Below are positions 33,607 to 45,425 of a DNA stretch of 64,000 nt, one piece after another. Within the stretch, counting starts at the first letter, position 1. Every line of letters starts with the position of its first letter. Position numbers and translations under genes: made by a program. The stretch is from Canna indica (taxonomy: Eukaryota; Streptophyta; Magnoliopsida; Zingiberales; Cannaceae): contig CP136897.1 of NCBI GenBank assembly GCA_034359265.1, positions 35,823,501-35,887,500 of the forward strand. Reading direction: 5' to 3'. The notes under the pieces are model-generated. The model saw only the letters and a program-made list of their open reading frames with translations, made no database searches and was not told the DNA's origin.

Positions 33607-33723
33607 GGGTGCGATCATACTAGCACTAACGCACCGGATCCCATCAGAACTCCGAAGTTAAGCGTGCTTGGGCGAGAGTAGTACTAGGATGGGTGATCCC
33701 CTGGGAAGTCTTCGTGTTGCACC
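33607..33723 (+). rRNA. 5S rRNA gene, copy 72
   Basis: Full length. C15T, C91T, C105T. Confidence 0.95.
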
Positions 33724-33926
33724 TTTTTTTTTACTACCTATTTGATTGCACATTGAGATCATTTTTTTTACCAATCTTTCTAACCAAACGTTAGGAGACG
33801 GACGACGTCGTCGACATAAAATTTGGCTGTCGATCGCCCGCGCGGGGCCCGCCGCAACCTCTACGGCCGGCTCGATCGACCAACCGACCCGAAAAATTAA
33901 AATTTGTAAATAAATAAGAAAAATAA

Positions 33927-34034
33927 CATACCAGCACTAACTCACCGGATCCCATTAGAACTCCGAAGTTAAGCGTGCTTCGGCGAGAGTAGTACTAGGA
34001 TTGGTGACCCACTGGGAAGTCCTCGTGTTGTACC
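33927..34034 (+). pseudogene. 5' truncated 5S gene (nt 10-117), copy 73
   Basis: CAT breakpoint; G25T, C39T, G64C, G85T, C94A, C114T. Confidence 0.94.
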
Positions 34035-34404
34035 CTTTTTTTTTTACTACCAATTTGATTGCACGACGATATCATTTTTTTTACCAATCTTTCAAACCAA
34101 ACGTTAAGGACGGACGACGTCGTCGACAAAAAATTTGGCTGTCGATCGCCCGCGCGGGGCCCGCCGCAACCTCTACGGCCGGCTCGATCGACCAACCGAG
34201 CCGAAAAATTAAAATTTGTAAATAAATAAGAAATATAACATTTCAATTATTATTTTTCGTTTAAAACGGGCGTAACTCCGTGCATTATTGTCCGATTTCA
34301 GCTTTTCACGTGGCGCTAAAAGGCGCGCGAAGAGACGAAGAAAATGACCCCGAGCTATCCCTCGGACGCTCACCCTTATTAGCCGACGATCAGAATTGCA
34401 TCAT

Positions 34405-34521
34405 GGGTGCGATCATACCAGCACTAACGCACCGGATCCCATCAGAACTCCTAAGTTAAGCGTGCTTGGGCGAGAGTAGTACTAGGATGGGTGACCCCGT
34501 GGGAAGTCCTCGTGTTGCACC
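34405..34521 (+). rRNA. 5S rRNA gene, copy 74
   Basis: Full length. G48T, C95G. Opens the third 3.51 kb repeat copy. Confidence 0.95.
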
Positions 34522-34890
34522 TTTTTTTTTTACTACCTATTTGATTGCACGACGAGATCATTTTTTTTACCAATCTTTCTAACCAAACATTAAGGACGGA
34601 CGACGTCGTCGACATAAAATTTGGATGTCGATCGCCCGCGCAGGGCCCGCCGCAACCTCTACGGCCGGCTCGATCGACCAACCGATCCGAAAAATTAAAA
34701 TTTGTGAATAAATAAGAAATATAACATTTCAATTATTATTTTTCGTTTAAAACGGGCGTAACTCCGTGCATTATTGTCCGATTTCAGCTTTTCACGTGGC
34801 GCTAAAAGGCGCGCGAAGAGACGAAGAAAATGACCCCGAGCTATCCCTCGGACGCTCACCCTTATTAGCCGACGATCAGAATTGCATCAT

Positions 34891-35007
34891 GGGTGCGATC
34901 ATACCAGCACTAACGCACCGGATCCCATCAGAACTCCGAAGTTAAGCGTGCTTGGGCGAGAGTAGTACTAGGATGGGTGACCCCCTCGGAAGTCCTCGTG
35001 TTGCACC
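34891..35007 (+). rRNA. 5S rRNA gene, copy 75 (no proximal T tract)
   Basis: Full length. G97C only; -1 is T. Proximal T tract deleted. With the next gene it matches 45309-45884. Confidence 0.94.
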
Positions 35008-35349
35008 TATTTCATTGCACGACGAGATCTTTTTTTTTACCAATCTTTCTAACCAAACGTTAAGGACGGACGACGTTGTCGACATAAAATTTGGCGGTCG
35101 ATCGCCCGCCGCAACCTCTACGGCTGGCTCGATCGACCAACCGACCCGAAAAATTAAAATTTGTAAATAAATAAGAAAAATAAGATTTCAATTATTATTT
35201 TTCGTTTAAAACGGGCGTAACTCCGTGCATTATTGTTCGATTTCAGCTTTTCACGTGGCGCTAAAAGGCGCGCGAAGAGACGAAGAAAATGACCCCGAGC
35301 TATCCCTCGGACGCTCACCCTTATTAGCCGACGATCAGAAGTGCATGAT

Positions 35350-35466
35350 GGGTGCGATCATACCACCACTAACGCACCGGATCCCATCAGAACTCCGAAG
35401 TTAAGCGTGCTTGGGTGAGAGTAGTACTAGGATGGGTGACCCCCTAGGAAGTCCTCGTGTTGCACC
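35350..35466 (+). rRNA. 5S rRNA gene, copy 76
   Basis: Full length. G17C, C67T, G97A. Unlike its partners at 28327 and 31838 it has a normal long T tract. Confidence 0.95.
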
Positions 35467-35835
35467 TTTTTTTTTTACTACCTATTTGATTGCACGACGA
35501 GATCATTTTTTTTACCAATCTTTCTAACCAAACGTTAAGGACGGACGACGTCGTCGACATAAAATTTGGCTGTCGATCGCCCGCGCGGGGCCCGCCGTAA
35601 CCTCTACGGCCGGCTCGATCGACCAACCGACCCGAAAAATTAAAATTTGTAAATAAATAAGAAAAATAACATTTCAATTATTATTTTTCGTTTAAAACGG
35701 GCGTAACTCCGTGCATTATTGTCCGATTTCAGATTTTCATGTGGCGCTAAAAGGCGCGCGAAGAGACGAAGAAAATGACCCCGAGCTATCCCTCGGACGC
35801 TCACCCTTATTAGCCGACGATCAGAATTGCATCAT

Positions 35836-35952
35836 GGGTGCGATCATACCAGCACTAACGCACCGGATCCCATCAGAACTCCTAAGTTAAGCGTGCTTGG
35901 GCGAGAGTAGTACTAGGATGGGTGACCCCGTGGGAAGTCCTCGTGTTGCACC
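35836..35952 (+). rRNA. 5S rRNA gene, copy 77
   Basis: Full length. G48T, C95G. Confidence 0.95.
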
Positions 35953-36321
35953 TTTTTTTTTAACTACCTATTCGATTGCACGACGATATCATTTTTTTTA
36001 CCAATCTTTCTAACCAAACGTTAAGGACGGACGACGTCGTCGACATAAAATTTGGCTGTCGATCGCCCACGCGGGACCCGCCGCCACCTCTACGGCCGGC
36101 TCGATCAACCAACCGACCCGAAAAATTAAAATTTGTAAATAAATAAGAAATATAACATTTCAATTATTATTTTTCGTTTAAAACGGGCGTAACTTCGTGC
36201 ATTATTGTCCGATTTCAGCTTTTCACGTGGCGCTAAAAGGCGCGCGAAGAGACGATGAAAATGACCCCGAGCTATCCCTCGGACGCTCACCCTTATTAGC
36301 CGACGATCAGAAGTGCATCAC

Positions 36322-36438
36322 GGGTGCGATCATACCAGCACTAACGCACCGGATCCCATCAGAACTCCGAAGTTAAGCGTGCTTGGGCGAGAGTAGTACT
36401 AGGATGGGTGATCCCCTGGGAAGTCTTCGTGTTGCACC
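36322..36438 (+). rRNA. 5S rRNA gene, copy 78
   Basis: Full length. C91T, C105T. Confidence 0.95.
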
Positions 36439-36641
36439 TTTTTTTTTACTACCTATTTGATTGCACAATGAGATCATTTTTTTTACCAATCTTTCTAACC
36501 AAACGTTAGGAGACGGACGACGTCGTCGACATAAAATTTGGCTGTCGATCGCCCGCGCGGGGCCCGCCGCAACCTCTACGGCCGGCTCGATCGACCAACC
36601 GACCCGAAAAATTAAAATTTGTAAATAAATAAGAAAAATAA

Positions 36642-36749
36642 CATACCAGCACTAACTCACCGGATCCCATCAGAACTCCGAAGTTAAGCGTGCTTCGGCG
36701 AGAGTAGTACTAGGATTGGTGACCCACTGGGAAGTCCTCGTGTTGCACC
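36642..36749 (+). pseudogene. 5' truncated 5S gene (nt 10-117), copy 79
   Basis: CAT breakpoint; G25T, G64C, G85T, C94A. Keeps GTTGCACC, unlike the partners with C114T. Confidence 0.94.
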
Positions 36750-37119
36750 CTTTTTTTTTTACTACCAATTTGATTGCACGACGATATCATTTTTTTTACC
36801 AATCTTTCTAACCAAACGTTAAGGACGGACGACGTCGTCGACAAAAAATTTGGCTGTCGATCGCCCGCGCGGGGCCCGGCGCAACCTCTACGGCCGGCTC
36901 GATCGACCAACCGAGCCGAAAAATTAATATTTGTAAATAAATAAGAAATATAACATTTCAATTATTATTTTTCGTTTAAAACGGGCGTAACTCCGTGCAT
37001 TATTGTCCGATTTCAGCTTTTCACGTGGCGCTAAAAGGCGCGCGAAGAGACGAAGAAAATGACCCCGAGCTATCCCTCGGACGCTCACCCTTATTAGCCG
37101 ACGATCAGAATTGCATCAT

Positions 37120-37236
37120 GGGTGCGATCATACCAGCACTAACGCACCGGATCCCATCAGAACTCCTAAGTTAAGCGTGCTTGGGCGAGAGTAGTACTAG
37201 GATGGGTGACCCCGTGGGAAGTCCTCGTGTTGCACC
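37120..37236 (+). rRNA. 5S rRNA gene, copy 80
   Basis: Full length. G48T, C95G. Downstream AACTACCTATTCG ties it to 28812, 32323 and 35836, so the third repeat copy has looped back two units. Confidence 0.95.
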
Positions 37237-37605
37237 TTTTTTTTTAACTACCTATTCGATTGCACGACGATATCATTTTTTTTACCAATCTTTCTAACCA
37301 AACGTTAAGGACGGACGACGTCGTCGACATAAAATTTGGCTGTCGATCGCCCACGCGGGACCCGCCGCCACCTCTACGGCCGGCTCGATCGACCAACCGA
37401 CCCGAAAAATTAAAATTTGTAAATAAATAAGAAATATAACATTTCAATTATTATTTTTCGTTTAAAACGGGCGTAACTCCGTGCATTATTGTCCGATTTC
37501 AGCTTTTCACGTGGCGCTAAAAGGCGCGCGAAGAGACAATGAAAATGACCCCGAGCTATCCCTCGGACGCTCACCCTTATTAGCCGACGATCAGAAGTGC
37601 ATCAC

Positions 37606-37722
37606 GGGTGCGATCATACCAGCACTAACGCACCGGATCCCATCAGAACTCCAAAGTTAAGCGTGCTTGGGCGAGAGTAGTACTAGGATGGGTGATCCCC
37701 TGGGAAGTCTTCGTGTTGCACC
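37606..37722 (+). rRNA. 5S rRNA gene, copy 81
   Basis: Full length. G48A, C91T, C105T. Last unit of the 3.51 kb family; the following unit switches to the 18.5 kb type. Confidence 0.95.
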
Positions 37723-38091
37723 TTTTTTTTTACTACCTATTTGATTGCACAATGAGATCATTTTTTTTACCAATCTTTCTAACCAAACGTTAGGAGACGG
37801 ACGACGTCGTCGACATAAAATTTGGCTGTCGATCGCCCGCGCGGGGCCCGCCGCAACCTCTACGGCCGGCTCGATCGACCAACCGACCCGAAAAATTAAA
37901 ATTTGTAAATAAATAAGAAAAATAACATTTCAAATATTATTTTTCGTTTAAAACGGGCGTAACTCCGTGCATTATTGTCCGATTTTAGCTTTTCACGTGG
38001 CGCTAAAAGGCGCGCGAAGAGACGAAGGAAATGACCCCGAGCTATCCCTCGGACGCTCACCCTTATTAGCCGACGATCAGAAGTGCAGGAC

Positions 38092-38208
38092 GGGTGCGAT
38101 CATACCAGCACTAACGCACCGGATCCCATCAGAACTCCGAAGTTAAGCGAGCTTGGGCGAGAGTAGTACTAGGATGGGTGACCCCCTCGGAAGTCCTCGT
38201 TTTGCACC
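38092..38208 (+). rRNA. 5S rRNA gene, copy 82
   Basis: Full length. T59A, G97C, G110T. Partner of 18552 (offset 19540). T tract TTTTTTATT. Confidence 0.94.
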
Positions 38209-38575
38209 TTTTTTATTACTACCTATTTGATTGCACGACGAGATCATTTTTTTACCAATCTTTCTAACCAAACGTTAAGGACGGACGGCGTCGTCGACAT
38301 TAAATTTGGCAGTCGATCGCCCGCGCGGGCCCCGTCGCAACCTCTACGGCCGGCTCGATCGACCAACCGACCCGAAAAATTAAAATTTGTAAATAAATAA
38401 GAAAAATAACATTTCAATAATTATTTTTCGTTTAAACCGGGCGTAACTCCGTGCATTATTGTCCGATTTCAGCTTTTCACGTGGCGCTAAAAGGCGTGCG
38501 AAGAGACGAAGAAAATGACCCCGAGCTATCCCTCGAACGCTCACCCTTATTAGCGGATGATCAGAAGTGCAAGAC

Positions 38576-38692
38576 GGGTGCGATCATACCAGCACTAACT
38601 CACCGGATCCCATCAGAACTCCGAAGTTAAGCGTGCTTGGGCGAGAGTAGTACTTGGATGGTTGACCCCCTGGGAAGTCCTCGTGTTGCACC
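38576..38692 (+). rRNA. 5S rRNA gene, copy 83
   Basis: Full length. G25T, A80T, G87T. Confidence 0.94.
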
Positions 38693-39059
38693 TTTTTTTT
38701 TACTACCTATTTTATTGCACGACGAGATCATTTTTTTACCAATCTTTCTAACCAAACGTTAAGCACGGACGACGTCGTCGACATAAAATGTGGCTGTCGA
38801 TCGCCCGCGCGGGGCCCGCGGCAACCTCTATGTCCGGCTCGATCGACCAACCGACCCGAAAAATTAAAATTTGTAAATAAATAAGAAAAATAACATTTCA
38901 ATTATTATTTTTCGTTTATAACGGGCGTAACTCCGTGCATTATTGTTCGATTTCAGCTTTTCACGTGGCGCTAAAAGGCGCGCGAAGAGACGAACAAAAT
39001 GACCCCGAGCTATCACTCAGACGCTCACCCTTATTAGCCAACGATCAGAAGTGCATGAT

Positions 39060-39176
39060 GGGTGGGATCATACCAGCACTAACGCACCGGATCCCATCAG
39101 AACTCCGAAGTTAAGCGTGCTTGGGCGAGAGTAGGACTAGGATGGGTGACCCCTTGGCAAGTCCTCGTGTTGCACC
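39060..39176 (+). rRNA. 5S rRNA gene, copy 84
   Basis: Full length. C6G, T76G, C95T, G99C. Confidence 0.94.
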
Positions 39177-39542
39177 TTTTTTTTACTACCTATTTGATTG
39201 CACGACGAGATCATTTTTTTACCAATCTTTCTAACCAAACGTTAAGGACAGATGACGTCGTCGACATAAAATTTGGCTCTCGATCGCCCGCGCGGGGCCC
39301 GCCGCAACCTCTACGGCCGGCTCGATTGAGCAACCGACCCGAAAAATTAAAATTTGTAAATAAATAAGAAATATAACATTTCAATTATTATTTTTCGTTT
39401 ATAACGGGCGTAACTCCATGCATTATTGTCCGATTTCAGCTTTTCACGTGGCGCTAAAAGGCGCACGAAGAGACGAACAAAATGACCCCGAGCTATCACT
39501 CGGACGCTCACCCTTATTAGCCGACGATCAGAAGTGCATGAC

Positions 39543-39659
39543 GGGTGCGATCATACCAGCACTAACGCACCGGATCCCATCAGAACTCCGATGTTAAGCG
39601 TGCTTGGGCGACAGTTGTACTAGGATGGGTGACCCCCTGGGAAGTCCTCGTGTTGCACC
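39543..39659 (+). rRNA. 5S rRNA gene, copy 85
   Basis: Full length. A50T, G70C, A74T. Confidence 0.95.
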
Positions 39660-40025
39660 TTTTTTCTTACTACCTATTTGATTGCACGACGAGATCATTT
39701 TTTTACCAATCTTTCTAACCAAACGTTAAGGACGGACGACGTCGTCGACATAAAATTTAGCTGTCGATCGCCCGCGCCGGGCCCGCCGCAACCTCTACGA
39801 CCGGCTCGATCGACCAACCGACCCGAAAAATTAAAATTTGTAAATAAATAAGAAATATAACATTTCAATTATTATTTTTCGTTTAAAACGGGCGTAACTC
39901 CGTGCATTATTGTCCGATTTCAGCTTTTCACGTGGCCTAAAAGGCGCGCGAAGAGACGAAGAAAATGACCTCGAGCTATCCCTCGGACGCTCACCCTTAT
40001 TAGCCGACGATCAGAATTGCATCAT

Positions 40026-40142
40026 GGGTGTGATCATACCAGCACTAACGCACCGGATCCCATCAGAACTCCTAAGTTAAGCGTGCTTGGGCGAGAGTAG
40101 TACTAGGATGGGTGACCCCGTGGGAAGTCCTCGTGTTGCACC
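40026..40142 (+). rRNA. 5S rRNA gene, copy 86
   Basis: Full length. C6T, G48T, C95G. The upstream spacer has GTGGCCTAAAAGG (GC lost from GGCGCTAAAAGG). Confidence 0.95.
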
Positions 40143-40511
40143 TTTTTTTTTTACTACCTATTTGATTGCACGACGAGATCATTTTTTTTACCAATCTTTC
40201 TAACCAAACGTTAAGGACGGACGATGTCGTCGACATAAAATTTGGCTGTCGATCGCCCGCGCGGGGCCAGCCGCAACCTCTACGGCCGGCTCGATCGACC
40301 AACCGACTCGAAAAATTAAAATTTGTCAATAAATAAGAAAAATAACATTTCAATTATTATTTTTTGTTTATAACGGGCGTAACTCCGTGCATTATTGTTC
40401 GATTTCAGCTTTTCACGTGGCGCTAAAAGGCGCGCGAAGAGACGAAGAAAATGACCCCGAGCTATCACTCGGACGCTCACCCTTATTTCCCGACGATCAG
40501 AAGTGCATGAT

Positions 40512-40628
40512 GGGTGCGATCATACCAGTACTAACGCACCGGATCCCATCAGAACTCCGAAGTTAAGCGTGCTTGGGCGAGAGTAGTACTAGTATGGGTG
40601 ACCCCCTGGGAAGTCCTCGTGTTGCACC
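40512..40628 (+). rRNA. 5S rRNA gene, copy 87
   Basis: Full length. C18T, G82T. Close to 41481. TATA-like region changed to TTATTTCCC. Confidence 0.95.
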
Positions 40629-40996
40629 TTTTTTTTTACTAACTATTTGATTGCACGACGAGATCATTTTTTTTACCAATCTTTCTAACCAAACGTTAAG
40701 GACAGACGACGTCGTCGACATAAAATTTGGCTCTCGATCGCACGCACGGGGCCCGCCGCAACCTCTACGGCCGGCTCGATCGACCAACCGACCCGAAAAG
40801 TTAAAATTTGTAAATAAATAAGAAAAATAACATTTCAATTATTATTTTTCGTTTAAAACGGGCGTAACTCCGTGCATTATTGTCCGATTTACGCTTTTCA
40901 CGTGGCGCTAAAAGGCGCGCAAAGAGACGAAGAAAATGACCCCGAGCTGTCCCTCGGATGCTCACCCTTATTAGCCGACGATCAGAGGTGCATGAC

Positions 40997-41112
40997 GGGT
41001 GCGATCATACCAGCACTAACGAACCGGATCCCATCAGAACTCTGAAGTTAAGCGTACTTGGGCGAGGGTAGTACTAGGATGGGTGACCCTTGGGAAGTCC
41101 TCGTGTTGCACC
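40997..41112 (+). rRNA. 5S rRNA gene, copy 88 (116 nt)
   Basis: C26A, C47T, G60A, A71G, one base missing at nt 91-95. Relative of 18068. Confidence 0.93.
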
Positions 41113-41480
41113 TTTTTTTTTACTACCTATTTGATTGCACGACGAGATCATTTTTTTTACCAATCTTTCTAACCAAACGTTAAGGACGGACGACGTCGTC
41201 GACATAAAATTTGGCTGTCGATCGCCCGCGCGGGGCCAGCCGCAACCTCTACGGCCGGCTCGATCGACCAACCGACCCGAAAAATGAAAATTTGTCAATA
41301 AATAAGAAAAATAACATTTCAATTATTATTTTTCGTTTATAACGGGCGCAACTCCGTGCATTATTGTCCGATTTCAGCTTTTCACGTGGCGCTAAAAGGC
41401 GCGCGAAGAGACGAAGAAAATGACCCCGAGCTATCACTCGGACGCTCACCCTTATTTGCCGACGATCAGAAGTGCATGAC

Positions 41481-41597
41481 GGGTGCGATCATACCAGTAC
41501 TAACGCACCGGATCCCATCAGAACTCCGTAGTTAAGCGTTCTTGGGCGAGAGTAGTACTAGTATGGGTGACCCCCTGGGAAGTCCTCGTGTTGCACC
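41481..41597 (+). rRNA. 5S rRNA gene, copy 89
   Basis: Full length. C18T, A49T, G60T, G82T. Confidence 0.94.
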
Positions 41598-41965
41598 TTT
41601 TTTTTTACTAACTATTTGATTGCACGACGAGATTATTTTTTTTACCAATCTTTCTAACCAAACGTTAAGGACAGACGACGTCGTCGACATAAAATTTGGC
41701 TCTCGAACGCCCGCGCGGGGCCCGCCGCAACCTCTACGGCCGGCTCGATCGACCAACCGACCCGAAAAATTAAAATTTGTAAATAAATAAGAAAAATAAC
41801 ATTTCAAATATTATTTTTCGTTTAAAACGGGCGTAACTCCGTGCATTATTGTCCGATTTCAGCTTTTCACGTGGCGCTAAAAGGCGCGCGAAGAGACGAA
41901 GGAAATGACCCCGAGCTATCCCTCGGACGCTCACCCTTATTAGCCGACGATCAGAAGTGCAGGAC

Positions 41966-42082
41966 GGGTGCGATCATACCAGCACTAACGCACCGGATCC
42001 CATCAGAACTCCGAAGTTAAGTGAGCTTGGGCGAGAGTAGTACTAGGATGGGTGACCCCCTCGGAAGTCCTCGTTTTGCACC
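41966..42082 (+). rRNA. 5S rRNA gene, copy 90
   Basis: Full length. C57T, T59A, G97C, G110T. Third copy of the 18552-type module begins here. Confidence 0.94.
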
Positions 42083-42449
42083 TTTTTTATTACTACCTAT
42101 TTGATTGCACGACGAGATCATTTTTTTACCAATCTTTCTAACCAAACGTTAAGGACGGACGGCGTCGTCGACATTAAATTTGGCAGTCGATCGCCCGCGC
42201 GGGCCCCGTCGCAACCTCTACGGCCGGCTCGATCGACCAACCGACCCGAAAAATTAAAATTTGTAAATAAATAAGAAAAATAACATTTCAATAATTATTT
42301 TTCGTTTAAACCGGGCGTAACTCCGTGCATTATTGTCCGATTTCAGCTTTTCACGTGGCGCTAAAAGGCGTGCGAAGAGACGAAGAAAATGACCCCGAGC
42401 TATCCCTCGAACGCTCACCCTTATTAGCGGATGATCAGAAGTGCAAGAC

Positions 42450-42566
42450 GGGTGCGATCATACCAGCACTAACTCACCGGATCCCATCAGAACTCCGAAG
42501 TTAAGCGTGCTTGGGCGAGAGTAGTACTTGGATGGTTGACCCCCTGGGAAGTCCTCGTGTTGCACC
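42450..42566 (+). rRNA. 5S rRNA gene, copy 91
   Basis: Full length. G25T, A80T, G87T. Confidence 0.94.
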
Positions 42567-42933
42567 TTTTTTTTTACTACCTATTTTATTGCACGACGAG
42601 ATCATTTTTTTACCAATCTTTCTAACCAAACGTTAAGCACGGACGACGTCGTCGACATAAAATGTGGCTGTCGATCGCCCGCGCGGGGCCCGCGGCAACC
42701 TCTATGTCCGGCTCGATCGACCAACCGACCCGAAAAATTAAAATTTGTAAATAAATAAGAAAAATAACATTTCAATTATTATTTTTCGTTTATAACGGGC
42801 GTAACTCCGTGCATTATTGTCCGATTTCAGCTTTTCACGTGGCGCTAAAAGGCGCGCGAAGAGACGAACAAAGTGACCCCGAGCTATCACTCAGACGCTC
42901 ACCCTTATTAGCCAACGATCAGAAGTGCATGAT

Positions 42934-43050
42934 GGGTGGGATCATACCAGCACTAACGCACCGGATCCCATCAGAACTCCGAAGTTAAGCGTGCTTGGGC
43001 GAGAGTAGGACTAGGATGGGTGACCCCTTGGGAAGTCCTCGTGTTGCACC
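42934..43050 (+). rRNA. 5S rRNA gene, copy 92
   Basis: Full length. C6G, T76G, C95T. Parent of the 225-bp duplication that follows. Confidence 0.95.
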
Positions 43051-43275
43051 TTTTTTTTACTACCTATTTGATTGCACGACGAGATCATTTTTTTACCAAT
43101 CTTTCTAACCAAACGTTAAGGACAGATGACGTCGTCGACATAAAATTTGGCTCTCGATCGCCCGCGCGGGGCCCGCCGCAACCTCTACGGCCGGCTCAGA
43201 ACTCCGAAGTTAAGCGTGCTTGGGCGAGAGTAGGACTAGGATGGGTGACCCCTTGGGAAGTCCTCGTGTTGCACC
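42976..43275 (+). repeat. 225-bp local duplication with hybrid junction
   Basis: The spacer after the gene at 42934 breaks at GGCTC (about 43197) and joins gene sequence at nt 38-40, so a gene 3' part and its spacer are repeated 225 bp on. The two overlapping ends share TC. The same block at 18552-20120 and 38092-39659 lacks this duplication, so it is young. Confidence 0.85.
43196..43275 (+). pseudogene. 5' truncated 5S gene (nt 38-117), copy 93
   Basis: Joined to spacer GGCTC at TCAGAACTCC; carries T76G and C95T like copy 92, of which it is a partial duplicate. Nt 1-37 missing. A and C boxes and T tract kept. Confidence 0.94.
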
Positions 43276-43641
43276 TTTTTTTTACTACCTATTTGATTGC
43301 ACGACGAGATCATTTTTTTACCAATCTTTCTAACCAAACGTTAAGGACAGATGACGTCGTCGACATAAAATTTGGCTCTCGATCGCCCGCGCGGGGCCCG
43401 CCGCAACCTCTACGGCCGGCTCGATTGAGCAACCGACCCGAAAAATTAAAATTTGTAAATAAATAAGAAATATAACATTTCAATTATTATTTTTCGTTTA
43501 TAACGGGCGTAACTCCATGCATTATTGTCCGATTTCAGCTTTTCACGTGGCGCTAAAAGGCGCACGAAGAGACGAACAAAATGACCCCGAGCTATCACTC
43601 GGACGCTCACCCTTATTAGCCGACGATCAGAAGTGCATGAC

Positions 43642-43758
43642 GGGTGCGATCATACCAGCACTAACGCACCGGATCCCATCAGAACTCCGAAGTTAAGCGT
43701 GCTTGGGCGACAGTTGTACTAGGATGGGTGACCCCCTGGGAAGTCCTCGTGTTGCACC
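43642..43758 (+). rRNA. 5S rRNA gene, copy 94
   Basis: Full length. G70C, A74T. Confidence 0.95.
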
Positions 43759-44125
43759 TTTTTTCTTACTACCTATTTGATTGCACGACGAGATCATTTT
43801 TTTACCAATCTTTCTAACCAAACGTTAAGGACGGACGACGTCGTCGACATAAAATTTAGCTGTCGATCGCCCGCGCCGGGCCCGCCGCAACCTCTACGGC
43901 CGGCTCGATCGACCAACCGACCCGAAAAATTAAAATTTGTAAATAAATAAGAAATATAACATTTCAATTATTATTTTTCGTTTAAAATGGGCGTAACTCC
44001 GTGCATTATTGTCCGATTTCAGCTTTTCACGTGGCGCTAAAAGGCGCGCGAAGAGACGAAGAAAATGACCCCGAGCTATCCCTCGGACTCTCACCCTTAT
44101 AAGCCGACGATCAGAAGTGCATGAG

Positions 44126-44242
44126 GGGTGCGATCATACCAGCACTAACGCACCGGATCCCATCAGAACTTCGAAGTTAAGCGTGTTTGGGCGAGAGTAG
44201 TACTAGGATGGGTGACCCCCTGGGAAGTTCTCGTGTTGCATC
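44126..44242 (+). rRNA. 5S rRNA gene, copy 95
   Basis: Full length. C46T, C61T, C104T, C116T. Base -1 is G, unusual here. Confidence 0.94.
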
Positions 44243-44332
44243 TTTTTTTTTACTACCTTTTTGATTGCACGACGAGATCATTTTTTTTACCAATCTTTCT
44301 AACCAAACGTTAAGGACGGACGACGTCGTCGA

Positions 44333-44377
44333 CATCAGAACTCCGAAGTTAAGCGTGCTTGGGCGAGAGTAGTACTA
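44333..44377 (+). pseudogene. 5S gene fragment nt 36-80 (second scar, part a)
   Basis: Same junctions as 20695-20739, 23638 bp later. Confidence 0.93.
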
Positions 44378-44457
44378 TCAGAACTCTGAAGTTAAGCGTG
44401 CTTGGGCGAGAGTAGTACTAGGATGGGTGACCCCCTGAGAAGTCCTCGTGTTGCACC
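44378..44457 (+). pseudogene. 5S gene fragment nt 38-117 (second scar, part b)
   Basis: C47T and G98A as in 20740-20819, but without G108A. Confidence 0.93.
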
Positions 44458-44825
44458 TTTTTTTTTACTACCTATTTGATTGCACGACGAGATCATTTTT
44501 TTTACCAATCTTTCTAACCAAACGTTAAGGACGGATGACGTCGTCGACATAAAATATGGCTGTCGATCGCCCGCGCGGGGCCCGCCGCAACCTCTACGGC
44601 CGGCTCGATCGACCAACCGATCCGAAAAATTAAAATTTGTAAATAAATAAGAAATATAACATTTCAATTATTATTTTTCGTTTAAAACGGGCGTAACTCC
44701 ATGCATTATTGTCTGATTTCACCTTTTCATGTGGCGCTAAAAGGCGCGCAAAGAGATGAAGAAAATGACCCCGAGCTATCCCTCGGACGCTCACCCTTAT
44801 TAGCCGACGATCAGAAGTGCATCAC

Positions 44826-44941
44826 GGTTGCGATCATACCAGCACTAACGCACTGGATCCCATCGGAACTCCGAAGTTAAGCGTGCTTGGGCGAGAGTAG
44901 TACTAGGATGGGTGACCCCTGGGAAGTCCTCGTGTTGCACC
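44826..44941 (+). rRNA. 5S rRNA gene, copy 97 (116 nt)
   Basis: G3T, C29T, A40G, one C missing in the C box. Confidence 0.93.
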
Positions 44942-45308
44942 TTTTTTTTAACTACCTATTCGATTGCACGACGAGATCATTTTTTTACCAATCTTTCTAA
45001 CCAAACGTTAAGGACGGACGACGTCGTCGACATAAAATTTGGCTGTCGATCGGCCACGCGGGACCCGCCGCCACCTCTACGGCCGGCTCGATCGACCAAC
45101 CGACCCGAAAAATTAAAATTTGTAAATAAATAAGAAATATAACATTTCAATTATTATTTTTCGTTTAAAACGGGCGTAACTCCGTGCATTATTGAATGAT
45201 TTCAGCTTTTCATATGGCGCTAAAAGGCGCGCGAAGAGACGAAGAAAATGACCCCGAGCTATCCCTCGGACGATCACCCTTATTAGCCGACGATCAGAAG
45301 TGCATCAC

Positions 45309-45425
45309 GGGTGCGATCATACCAGCACTAACGCACCGGATCCCATCAGAACTCCGAAGTTAAGCGTGCTTGGGCGAGAGTAGTACTAGGATGGGTGACC
45401 CCCTCGGAAGTCCTCGTGTTGCACC
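45309..45425 (+). rRNA. 5S rRNA gene, copy 98 (no proximal T tract)
   Basis: Full length. G97C only. Proximal T tract deleted. Upstream GATCACCCTTATT ties it to 21672, downstream to 34891: a likely exchange point. Confidence 0.94.

Larger units (their letters stand above)
27382..37119 (+). repeat. 3.51 kb eight-unit higher-order repeat, three tandem copies
   Basis: Copies start at 27382, 30893 and 34405 (spacing 3511 and 3512). Unit order is G48T/C95G; G97C without T tract; G17C/C67T/G97A; G48T/C95G; C91T/C105T; 5'-truncated; C91T/C105T; 5'-truncated. The third copy has the first six units and then restarts with a unit like the fourth (37120). It also differs in having a normal T tract after its third unit, where the first two copies have CTTTTAATTTAATAG. 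Confidence 0.9.
38092..41965 (+). repeat. Segmental duplication block, copy 2 (3.87 kb to next copy)
   Basis: Genes at 38092, 38576, 39060 and 39543 match 18552-20120 in variant set and order. The same series starts again at 41966, 3874 bp (eight units) on. The last four units of this block (40026-41597) resemble genes from 17-18 kb and the G48T class. Confidence 0.8.

Noticed and set aside
43020..43466. Open frame of 148 codons on the + strand
   Set aside because: It spans a 5S gene end and spacer twice, created by the 225-bp duplication. The protein is an internal repeat of translated spacer with no domain.
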